11,022 bases of DNA from Candidatus Aenigmatarchaeota archaeon (GTDB lineage: Archaea; Aenigmatarchaeota; Aenigmatarchaeia; PWEA01; JAGHBM01). Within the stretch, counting starts at the first letter, position 1, and each line of letters opens with the position of its first letter. This document shows, one piece after another, positions 1 through 5,804 of this stretch. The translations under genes and the position numbers were made by a program. Location: positions 1 through 11,022 of the forward strand of contig JAGHBM010000077.1 of NCBI GenBank assembly GCA_021160955.1, written 5' to 3'. A model generated the notes under the pieces. It was not told where the DNA came from. It did no database searches and was given only the letters and a program-made list of their open reading frames with translations.

Positions 1-77
1 AATATTAGCAAGTGATTGCAACTAATTAACAAGGCGGTTTTGCTTTTGTTTTTTGGCAAAAATATTTTGGTGGTCTG

Positions 78-1007
78 ATGGATGAGAAAATCTACGATTT
101 GATAATAGTCGGTTCGGGACCTGCTGGGCTCTCAGCTTCAATATACTCTTCGAGATACAAGATAAATTTTATCGTCATAGGAAAGGATATGGGTGTTATC
201 GCTGATGCCGTGGAAGTGGATAATTACATGGGGTTTCCCGCAATATCGGGATTGGAGTTGGCAAAAAAATTCACTGACCATGCCGAGAAGCTTGGTGTCA
301 AGATCGTTAGAGAAGAAGTCAAGTCCATAAAAAAAGACGGAGAGATTTTTGTCGTTGACACGTACAACAATTCATACAAGACTAAAACCATAATATATGC
401 CCTTGGTGGTCAGAAGAGAAAGTTGGGGTTGTCCGAGGAAGAGAAGTTCGTTGGGAAGGGAATAAGTTATTGTGCAGTTTGCGATGCTGCATTTTACAAG
501 GACAAAGTCGTCATGGTTGCCGGCGGCGGAAATAGCGCTGTCAGTTCCGCTACGTATTTGTCGAGGCTGGCCAAGAAGGTTTATGTCGTTCATAGAAGGG
601 ACAAGTTCAGGGCATTCCCTCATCTTGTCAAAAAAATGACGGAAAGGGGCAACGTAGAAATAATATTTGATTCTGTGATAGTTGGTGTCAGAGGAAAAGA
701 GAAAGTCGAGTCTGTTATAGTTGAAAACGTAAAGACCAAAGATAGAAAAGAATTGAGCGTAGATGGTATTTTCGTCGAGTTTGGTTATGATCCCAATTCA
801 TACCTTGCCGAGGACATTGGAGTTGAACTCACCGAGGAAGGTAGGATAAAAGTCAACGAGGACATGTCCACCAACGTGAGGGGATTTTTTGCAGCAGGTG
901 ATGTGACGAACGGCAGCAACCAGTTGAATCAACTGATTACTGCTGCATCTGAGGGTGCGATAGCAGCAAGTTCGGTTTATAAATTTTTAAAAGGAGGTGG
1001 TGGGTGA
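78..1007 (+). CDS. trxB: Thioredoxin reductase, NADPH-type FAD flavoprotein (TrxB)
   Basis: This 309-residue cytoplasmic flavoenzyme is predicted to pass electrons from NADPH through FAD and a redox disulfide to a thioredoxin or glutaredoxin-like partner. The FAD-binding GSGPAG is at residues 12-17, the redox-active CAVC at 132-135, the NAD(P)-binding GGGNSA at 149-154 and the C-terminal FAD motif AAGD at 272-275. HRRDKFRA at 172-179 matches the stretch that in bacterial enzymes holds the NADPH 2'-phosphate, so NADPH rather than NADH is the likely donor. The length is normal for low-molecular-weight TrxR. The ATG at 78 has a weak GGTGG four bases upstream. The last four residues are all glycine, because those codons are also the ribosome site of the next gene. 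Family assignment is firm; the physiological partner is not in the window. Confidence 0.96.
   Translation: MDEKIYDLIIVGSGPAGLSASIYSSRYKINFIVIGKDMGVIADAVEVDNYMGFPAISGLELAKKFTDHAEKLGVKIVREEVKSIKKDGEIFVVDTYNNSYKTKTIIYALGGQKRKLGLSEEEKFVGKGISYCAVCDAAFYKDKVVMVAGGGNSAVSSATYLSRLAKKVYVVHRRDKFRAFPHLVKKMTERGNVEIIFDSVIVGVRGKEKVESVIVENVKTKDRKELSVDGIFVEFGYDPNSYLAEDIGVELTEEGRIKVNEDMSTNVRGFFAAGDVTNGSNQLNQLITAASEGAIAASSVYKFLKGGGG
993..999 (+). promoter_or_regulatory. Strong Shine-Dalgarno site for gdhA, inside trxB
   Basis: GGAGGTG lies seven bases before the ATG at 1007 and inside the last codons of trxB. It decides the gdhA start in favour of 1007 over the in-frame GTG at 1004 and the following GTG at 1010. 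It also points to translational coupling of the two genes. Confidence 0.85.
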
Positions 1008-2215
1008 TGGTGTTTGAGAACGTCTCGAGCATCTTGAAAAGAGTATCCAATTACATGGGATTGAGTGAATCGGAGATTTATGTATTGTCATCTTTCAAAA
1101 GGATAAAAAGGGAGGAAATAGAACTCAACGGAAACAAGTACCCTGCCTGGAGAATAGTGCACAATGATGCCTTGGGACCTGGTAAGGGCGGTATAAGGTT
1201 TCATCCGAATGTATCAGAAGACGAAGTGAAGTCCTTGTCATTTTGGATGAGCATAAAGAATTCTCTTGCAGGAATACCATTTGGTGGAGCTAAAGGAGGA
1301 GTTAAAGTAGATCCAAAGACTCTTTCTCCAGAAGAGCTTGAAGAGTTGAGCAGGAAATACATAAGAGCTTTTCATGATGTAATAGGCGAAAATAAAGATG
1401 TGCCCGCGCCAGACGTTTACACGAACCCAACTATAATGGGATGGATGTTGGATGAATATGAAAAAATAAAGGAAAGACACGAACCCGGGATGATAACTGG
1501 AAAACCAATAGTTCTCGGAGGATGTAAGTTCAGAGGCACATCAACTTCGAAGGGAGGTTTCATAATATTCGAGGAGATTTTGTCCACCATTGAGAAAAAG
1601 GATGTCACAATAGCTGTTCAGGGATTCGGTAATGCGGGCTATAACTTTGCTAAGATGGCTTACGATGAAGGCTATAAAGTTGTAGCGGTCAGCGATAGCA
1701 AAGGCGGAATTTATGACGAGAACGGATTGAACATAGATGAAGTGAAAAAAATCAAGTCTGAGAAGGGAACTGTTATAGAATTCGATGCACAGAAGATTTC
1801 AAATAAAGAAATTCTGGAATTGGATGTGGACTTCTTGATACTGGCGGCACTGGAGAACCAGATAACCGAGAACAATGTCGAGAACATAAAAGCCAGGAAC
1901 ATAATAGAGTTGGCAAACGGTCCAGTGACTCCCGAGGCGGACAAGAGGTTGTTCGAGAGGGGCATCTTTGTCGTTCCGGACATACTTGCAAACTCTGGTG
2001 GTGTTATAGGCAGTTACTTCGAGTGGATACAGAACAAAACCGGTGGCGCATTTGAATCCAGTTATCTTGAGGAAAGATTCGAAAAGATGATGAAGGAGAA
2101 CTATTCAAAAGTCTACGAGGTTTACAAGAGAGACGGGGTTGACATGAGAACAGCAGCATATTCGTTGGCAATAAGAAGAATACTTGATGCGGAAAAAGCA
2201 AGGGGAAGAATTTAA
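1007..2215 (+). CDS. gdhA: Glutamate dehydrogenase (hexameric Glu/Leu/Phe/Val dehydrogenase family)
   Basis: The 402-residue enzyme should interconvert glutamate with 2-oxoglutarate and ammonia using NAD(P). The N-terminal substrate domain has GPGKGGIRFHP at 58-67, K84 in MSIKNS, and GGAKGG at 93-98 with the expected catalytic lysine K96. PAPDVYTN at 133-140 supplies the catalytic Asp136. The Rossmann domain has GFGNAG at 206-211. The closing segment ANSGGVIGS at 328-336 keeps the usual serine before the FEW motif. The loop at 171-184 (GGCKFRGTSTSKGG) departs from the common GGSxGRxxATxRG form, though its arginine and central threonine remain. The ATG overlaps the trxB stop by one base and has a strong ribosome site, so the two are very likely one transcript. 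Cofactor preference cannot be read with certainty. Confidence 0.96.
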   Translation: MVFENVSSILKRVSNYMGLSESEIYVLSSFKRIKREEIELNGNKYPAWRIVHNDALGPGKGGIRFHPNVSEDEVKSLSFWMSIKNSLAGIPFGGAKGGVKVDPKTLSPEELEELSRKYIRAFHDVIGENKDVPAPDVYTNPTIMGWMLDEYEKIKERHEPGMITGKPIVLGGCKFRGTSTSKGGFIIFEEILSTIEKKDVTIAVQGFGNAGYNFAKMAYDEGYKVVAVSDSKGGIYDENGLNIDEVKKIKSEKGTVIEFDAQKISNKEILELDVDFLILAALENQITENNVENIKARNIIELANGPVTPEADKRLFERGIFVVPDILANSGGVIGSYFEWIQNKTGGAFESSYLEERFEKMMKENYSKVYEVYKRDGVDMRTAAYSLAIRRILDAEKARGRI

Positions 2216-2233
2216 TTTCCCTCTTTTATTTTT
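2216..2233 (+). terminator. U-rich terminator after gdhA
   Basis: A pyrimidine-rich run directly after the gdhA stop includes CTCTTTTATTTTTG and has no hairpin ahead of it. This is the usual form of an archaeal intrinsic terminator. A 125-base gap to the next start, containing a promoter-like element, fits a transcription boundary here. Confidence 0.5.
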
Positions 2234-2300
2234 GATTGTATAAGCGAATTGAAAATCCGAGTGGTGACAATTATTCTTTGAAAATTATTTTGTTTTAATC

Positions 2301-2308
2301 TTTAAATT
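2301..2308 (+). promoter_or_regulatory. Probable TATA box of the aIF2 beta operon
   Basis: TTTAAATT is centred about 37 bases before the ATG at 2341. With the usual archaeal spacing of about 25 nt the transcript would start near 2329-2331, which leaves a leader of roughly ten bases carrying GGTG at 2332-2335. This argues against the longer reading frame that opens at the TTG at 2308, inside the element. Confidence 0.5.
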
Positions 2309-2340
2309 TGTCAAAGAAGAAATCTTCTAAAGGTGTTTTT

Positions 2341-2745
2341 ATGGATTACAAGGAATTATTGAAAAGAGCTGAGGATAAAATTTCTAAGGAACTCTCATCT
2401 GAAGGTAGGTTTAAAGTTCCAAAGGCAGACGTTCTGATAATGGGAAACAATACAATCATAAAGAATTTTGTTGATATATCTTCCTACTTGAACAGAGACA
2501 AGAAGCATCTTCTTAAGTTTTTGACTAAGGAATTGGCAGCTCCTGGTGAGTTTGAAGGAGGTAGAGTACGTTTCATAGGAAGGTTTGACAAGAAGAAAAT
2601 AGACGAGAAAATAGATCTCTATGTGAAGGAGTTTGTGATATGCCCTGTCTGTGGGAAGCCCGATACAAAACTTATAAAAGAGGATGATTTGGTAAAGTTA
2701 AAGTGTGAGGCATGTGGATCTAAAAAAGTCGTGAAGAGAATATGA
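2341..2745 (+). CDS. eif2b: Translation initiation factor 2 subunit beta (aIF2 beta)
   Basis: aIF2 beta is a subunit of the heterotrimeric aIF2 that brings initiator Met-tRNA to the small ribosomal subunit. The 134-residue protein has the normal archaeal length and begins with MDYKELLKRA, typical of the family's N-terminal helix. A central mixed domain with the characteristic RFIGRF at 77-82 follows. A C-terminal C2-C2 zinc ribbon is formed by C101/C104 (CPVC) and C122/C125 (CEAC). I placed the start at the ATG at 2341 because it has GGTG five bases upstream and gives the family length. An in-frame TTG at 2308 would add 11 lysine- and serine-rich residues but overlaps the probable TATA box. 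It is the first gene of a three-gene set in which each downstream start overlaps the preceding gene. Confidence 0.95.
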   Translation: MDYKELLKRAEDKISKELSSEGRFKVPKADVLIMGNNTIIKNFVDISSYLNRDKKHLLKFLTKELAAPGEFEGGRVRFIGRFDKKKIDEKIDLYVKEFVICPVCGKPDTKLIKEDDLVKLKCEACGSKKVVKRI

Positions 2746-3038
2746 TGTTCTATTACAAGACCTATAAGTATGAAAAAGATTTGCTGGTGGCGATTTGCGA
2801 CGAGGAGTTACTCGGCAAAAGTTTCCCTTTTGGAGATGTGACATTTGTCGTGAAAAAAGATTTCTACGGTGGAGAAAGCTGCGACCAAAAAGATGTGCTT
2901 AGAATAATAGAGAACGCCACCATCATAAATGCCGTTGGCAAGAATATAGTAAAGCTTTTGATATCCAATGGTTTTATAGATGAAGATAAAGTTCTCGAAA
3001 TTGGTGAAGTTCTCCATGCTCAAATGGTCAAAATCTAA
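2742..3038 (+). CDS. DUF424 family protein
   Basis: The 98-residue protein matches the archaeal DUF424 family. AICDEELLGKSF is at 17-28, an FYGG segment at 41-44, NAVGKNIV at 63-70 and a terminal LHAQ at 91-94 corresponding to the family's conserved HAQ end. Its biochemical function is not known to me. Its stop-start overlap with aIF2 beta (ATGA at 2742-2745) makes translational coupling likely and agrees with a role connected to translation, although that link is by context only. The start could be either of the two adjacent ATGs at 2742 and 2745; the difference is one residue. Confidence 0.85.
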   Translation: MMFYYKTYKYEKDLLVAICDEELLGKSFPFGDVTFVVKKDFYGGESCDQKDVLRIIENATIINAVGKNIVKLLISNGFIDEDKVLEIGEVLHAQMVKI

Positions 3039-3414
3039 AGCACAATTTTTCATAATCTCGATGGTAATCATAATGGCTATATTGATAGGAATACAGAATT
3101 TCTTTGCAGGATATTATGAAGTAGATCTGACAAAGCCCTACAGACGACAAGAAGACTTCTGGTTTTGGGACATAAAGCATCAAGTAATCAGAGCAATAAA
3201 AGAGAGAAACTGTCCTGAACTCGAATCGGATTTTGTGGAAATAAAGATGGTCACCGAAAATTATTTGGCCAAGAAGGGCATTGAGTTCGTTTTGGAAAAT
3301 ACTACGCCGATATGCATTGGTAATAATAAAAACTCACCATCGATAGGAATTGCTATGAATATGACTTCTTCAAATGTAAAATTATACGAAAATTTTGAAG
3401 TCCCAACGACGTAG
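3016..3414 (+). CDS. Pilin-like single-pass membrane protein, unidentified
   Basis: I do not recognise a named family. The predicted product has 132 residues: a short basic N-terminus (MLKWSKSKA), a hydrophobic segment at about 11-31, and a polar C-terminal domain that would lie outside the cell. The order basic stretch, K-A-Q, hydrophobic helix resembles archaeal type IV prepilins cut just before the Q by a prepilin peptidase, although the glutamate usual at position +5 of the mature form is missing. Four potential N-glycosylation sequons (N-x-S/T) lie in the C-terminal domain. The ATG at 3016 has GGTGA eight bases upstream and overlaps the end of the DUF424 gene by 23 bases; an upstream in-frame ATG at 2980 would overlap by 59 bases and lacks such a site. 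The likely alternative is an ordinary signal-anchored protein. Confidence 0.65.
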   Translation: MLKWSKSKAQFFIISMVIIMAILIGIQNFFAGYYEVDLTKPYRRQEDFWFWDIKHQVIRAIKERNCPELESDFVEIKMVTENYLAKKGIEFVLENTTPICIGNNKNSPSIGIAMNMTSSNVKLYENFEVPTT

Positions 3415-3433
3415 GTTTATTTCATAATTTTGT
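3415..3433 (+). terminator. T-rich convergent junction, possible plus-strand terminator
   Basis: Only seven bases separate the stop of the pilin-like gene from the stop of rfcL on the other strand. The plus strand continues as GTTTATTTCATAATTTTG, rich in T, which could end the plus-strand transcript inside the rfcL 3' end. No matching T-run is seen for rfcL in the other direction. Confidence 0.3.
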
Positions 3434-4618
3434 CAGCATTTCAATGTCTTCATCTTCTAAATCAAGCTCGTCCTTAATGTTATTTTTCCAATTTTTGTTT
3501 TCAAAAATGAATTTGAAAAATGGGAGATACTCTCTTATCACAACTCTTGAGGATGTATGAACTTTCTCACCTATTCTTTTGCACACTTCATTCAATTGTT
3601 TTCTTTTGCCCTTACTGCCGCCATACATCACAAGTCTACTCGGTGGATTGTATCTTGTGAATTTTCTGTACATTTCTTTCTTGGCGAGTGAAACACCACC
3701 ACACATTATATCTATCATGTATTTTCTGAACCTCCAATTTTGTCTTACTTTAACCCATTTTCTAAATATGTCGGCTTTGCTGAGCGCATCATACGCTTTC
3801 GCCACTTCTTCCGGATCTTCGTATTCATTGGTTACGTTCTCTTCAATCCACCAAAAGATCTCTTCCGGATCTTTATCCGAGTTGCTTATCATGTCTATGG
3901 AGTTCTTTATGGTTTTTGTCTTGAAGATTACTTTTAGCACTTCAAATATTTCCTGACTTTTTTCTCTGTATCCCAAAACATCAAGGTCTTTGTCAGTTAT
4001 TTTCTTTTTACCGCTTGCAATTGCTTCCAAGTCGTTTATCGCGGCTCTCATATCGCCTCCAGCTTGTCTCCCAATTCTTTTGAGTAAATTCTTGTCGCAT
4101 TCTATTCCTTCCTTCTTGCATATTTCTTCCAACCTCTTCACCATACTGGTTAGATGAACTTTACCAAATTTTATGAGAACACAGTAGTTTCTTAAAGTCT
4201 GTAGTTTTTTGTCATATGCATCATTCGCCGTTATGACTATGGGATACTTGGTCTCTTTTATTATTTTTATCAGTTCTTTAAGTCCTCCCCTGTCGGAAGT
4301 TCCTGATATACCATCTACTTCATCGATAAGAATTATTTTCCTCCTGTTCAGGAGGCTTCTCTGTTTGACGGATTCACCGATGACTTCCCTTATACCCGAT
4401 GCATTTCTCACATCACTTGCATTGATTTCGATCAATTCGAGGTTTTTTTCGTCCGCAAGGGCATAAACAGAAGCAGTTTTCCCAACTCCGGGATCTCCCC
4501 ACAACAATGCAACTTTCTTTCCAGGTTTCCAATTTTCAAACCATTTCTCAAGGTCGACAACGCCTTTCTGTCCTACAACTTCTTTGAGTTTTCTTGGTCT
4601 GTATTTTATAGTCCACAT
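3422..4618 (-). CDS. rfcL: Replication factor C large subunit (clamp loader)
   Basis: RFC-L is the single large subunit of the archaeal clamp loader, which with four small subunits opens PCNA and places it on primed DNA. The 398-residue AAA+ protein begins MWTIKYRPRKLKEVVGQ, typical of this subunit. It carries Walker A GDPGVGKT at 41-48, Walker B ILIDEVDG at 96-103, sensor 1 VITAND at 128-133 and sensor 2 GGDMRAAINDLE at 187-198. LRNYC at 142-146 also fits the large subunit. The helical C-terminal part runs to an acidic end, DELDLEDED, without a recognisable QxxLxxFF PCNA-binding box, and the protein is at the short end for the family. The ATG has no ribosome site; a T-rich element 26 bases upstream suggests a leaderless start or readthrough from the three upstream genes. 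Confidence 0.95.
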   Translation of the reverse strand: MWTIKYRPRKLKEVVGQKGVVDLEKWFENWKPGKKVALLWGDPGVGKTASVYALADEKNLELIEINASDVRNASGIREVIGESVKQRSLLNRRKIILIDEVDGISGTSDRGGLKELIKIIKETKYPIVITANDAYDKKLQTLRNYCVLIKFGKVHLTSMVKRLEEICKKEGIECDKNLLKRIGRQAGGDMRAAINDLEAIASGKKKITDKDLDVLGYREKSQEIFEVLKVIFKTKTIKNSIDMISNSDKDPEEIFWWIEENVTNEYEDPEEVAKAYDALSKADIFRKWVKVRQNWRFRKYMIDIMCGGVSLAKKEMYRKFTRYNPPSRLVMYGGSKGKRKQLNEVCKRIGEKVHTSSRVVIREYLPFFKFIFENKNWKNNIKDELDLEDEDIEMLTKL

Positions 4619-4637
4619 AAAAGGATTTTAATGATTT

Positions 4638-4650
4638 GAAAAATAAAAAA
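4638..4650 (-). promoter_or_regulatory. T-rich element before rfcL: possible TATA-like box and/or terminator
   Basis: Read on the minus strand this is TTTTTTATTTTTC. Its central A is 26 bases from the rfcL ATG, the distance expected for a box driving a leaderless transcript. The same run sits immediately after the stop of the 120-aa gene, where it could equally act as a U-rich terminator. A nearly identical element at almost the same spacing precedes gltX. Confidence 0.4.
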
Positions 4651-5013
4651 CTAGACCTTTAGGAGGCTTTTGGAAATCTCCTTAACGGTGTCAATATCGG
4701 TGGATATTGCAACTATGGGAAATTCGAAGAGCTTGTCCAATTTTTCCATTTTCACATGCTTCCCAGCAATCTTATTTAGCTCATTTCTAATGGTGTGGTA
4801 TCTTTCTCTCGCCTTTTCCAGTTTGTCAAGGTCTGTTCTTCCATTCCATTTCAAGAGCATTTGTCCTATGTGCAAATCTCTGAGACAGCTCTCTATGGAA
4901 ATTTTGTATCCCTCAAGGGCAAGGGCATCAAAATAGTCTTTTGCTTCCTCTATTAGTTGATTTATGGTTTCTTCCAGTTCATCCAAGCATTCAGAGTACC
5001 ATGCCATCTCCAT
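4651..5013 (-). CDS. Unidentified 120-aa helical protein upstream of rfcL
   Basis: I do not recognise this protein. It is charged and apparently mostly alpha-helical, with long stretches compatible with helix bundles or coiled coil (LDELEETINQLIEEAKDY near the N-terminus and LDKLEKARERYH in the middle). A short, more hydrophobic segment, FPIVAIST, lies near residue 100. There is no signal peptide, membrane segment or metal site; the two cysteines (C9 and C43) do not form a motif. The ATG at 5013 has GGTG at a seven-base distance, which supports it over the ATG two codons further on. It sits between a 95-aa gene (33-base gap) and rfcL (32-base gap) on the same strand, so a shared transcript is plausible. 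A replication-linked role is only a guess from position. Confidence 0.75.
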   Translation of the reverse strand: MEMAWYSECLDELEETINQLIEEAKDYFDALALEGYKISIESCLRDLHIGQMLLKWNGRTDLDKLEKARERYHTIRNELNKIAGKHVKMEKLDKLFEFPIVAISTDIDTVKEISKSLLKV

Positions 5014-5046
5014 GTAGATACACCCGCCTTTAAAGAATAAATTTTT

Positions 5047-5334
5047 TTAATTCTTTTCAGATTCAAGTTGCATCTTTAGTTCGTAATGATCGAATATGTA
5101 ATTTACCAATCGCTCCATGAGATACGGTTTGAATTCAACACCTTTTGCAGTCTTTATCAAGTTTTTAAGGTTTAGATATGTATCAACCACTTCGATATCC
5201 CAATCTTTGATTCCCTTCATCACTTTCTTTACCAATTTCTTATGAGTTTTAGGAACCCTGCCGAATATTTTTTTCAATTCTTCGTAGCATTCGTCCTCCA
5301 AGTCCTTTATATAGCACTTGTAGATTTCTTTCAA
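5047..5334 (-). CDS. Unidentified 95-aa protein, TTG start overlapping the upstream stop
   Basis: I do not recognise this small protein. It is lysine-rich and looks helical, with aromatic residues (Y5, Y8, Y17, W45, Y53, Y71, Y79) spread among charged positions. It has no membrane segment or cysteine motif. The start is a TTG at 5334-5332 that overlaps the stop of the preceding 134-aa gene (TTGA), with only a weak purine-rich GGGCGAGAG before it. The next in-frame ATG would remove 38 residues. The four-base overlap predicts translational coupling and probably a physical or functional link with the 134-aa product. Composition is like that of neighbouring real genes, so I regard it as coding despite the unusual start. 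Confidence 0.65.
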   Translation of the reverse strand: MKEIYKCYIKDLEDECYEELKKIFGRVPKTHKKLVKKVMKGIKDWDIEVVDTYLNLKNLIKTAKGVEFKPYLMERLVNYIFDHYELKMQLESEKN

Positions 5335-5735
5335 ACTCTCGCCCTTATACCTTTCTTTGGTCCAAATTCACCGGTATGGTTTGAGCGGTATATAACAGTT
5401 TCTGGAATCTCATATCTTATGAGCAAGTCCTCATCGTCTTCTCTAACTCTTCTTGAGATGCTCGGGAGCTCGCTCTTCATCGAGTATTCCGGGGTTATTC
5501 TTCTTGTTCCAATCTTTTTCATCGAATATATTTTCATGTCTTCGATGCTCTCTAAAAGCATGGATTCTTCAAACACATCGATCTTATTTCCAACCTTTGT
5601 CACGTAAACTTCCCTTTCATTGCCCACGACAAAATCCTTGTCCGGCGATCTCTTGAGGAATTCTATGAGAGGCTCTCTGGAGTACTTATCAAGGGTGTTT
5701 ACCTCTTCGAGGAGATACAAATCCAACAATATCAT
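5331..5735 (-). CDS. Unidentified 134-aa protein, first gene of the rfcL set
   Basis: I do not recognise this protein. The N-terminal two thirds look like a mixed alpha/beta domain with short strands (DFVVG, EVYVTKVGNKIDVF). The C-terminal third is rich in R, E and D and ends in the basic GPKKGIRARV, which could be extended. There is no signal peptide, membrane helix or cysteine. The ATG at 5735 has no ribosome site, but a strong TATA element is centred about 26 bases upstream, so the message is predicted to be leaderless. It overlaps the following 95-aa gene by four bases and heads a co-directional set ending with rfcL. Whether it works with the clamp loader is untested. A reading as half of a split larger protein with the 95-aa product is also open. 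Confidence 0.75.
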   Translation of the reverse strand: MILLDLYLLEEVNTLDKYSREPLIEFLKRSPDKDFVVGNEREVYVTKVGNKIDVFEESMLLESIEDMKIYSMKKIGTRRITPEYSMKSELPSISRRVREDDEDLLIRYEIPETVIYRSNHTGEFGPKKGIRARV

Positions 5736-5755
5736 ATTAACTATTTGGTAGTAAC

Positions 5756-5767
5756 ATATATATAAAG
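5756..5767. promoter_or_regulatory. Shared, nearly palindromic TATA element of a divergent promoter
   Basis: ATATATATAAAG lies midway in the 69 bases between the divergent 134-aa gene and the MEMO gene. Read leftward it is CTTTATATATAT, about 26 bases from the ATG at 5735, which predicts a leaderless transcript. Read rightward it would start transcription near 5787, giving a leader of about 18 bases with AGGT at 5798-5801 before the ATG at 5805. I see no second strong TATA element in the gap, so one box may serve both directions. Confidence 0.6.
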
Positions 5768-5804
5768 TTTATTAACCACGAGAAACAATTTTTATCCAGG
5801 TAAT

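Noticed and set aside
1..77. Possible end of an upstream plus-strand gene
   Set aside because: Stop codons appear in all three plus frames by base 25, and too little sequence remains to support any coding call; the stretch is left as upstream DNA of trxB with only a weak promoter-like TAATTAAC at 23-30.
2308..2340. N-terminal extension of aIF2 beta from a TTG at 2308
   Set aside because: It adds 11 low-complexity residues, overlaps the probable TATA box, and the ATG at 2341 has a ribosome site and gives the family's normal N-terminus.
2216..2340. Small RNA (C/D box or tRNA) in the gap between gdhA and aIF2 beta
   Set aside because: No convincing box C/box D pair or tRNA-like stem was found; a T-rich terminator and a TATA-like element account for the gap.
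2980..3015. Upstream ATG for the pilin-like protein
   Set aside because: It would lie 59 bases inside DUF424 without a ribosome site and would push the basic stretch and K-A-Q site away from the N-terminus; the ATG at 3016 is better supported.
3579..4466. Plus-strand open frames within rfcL (3579-3956, 3740-3937, 4209-4466)
   Set aside because: They are antisense to a well-conserved AAA+ gene, are rich in Ser, Leu and Phe as expected of shadow frames, and have no ribosome sites.
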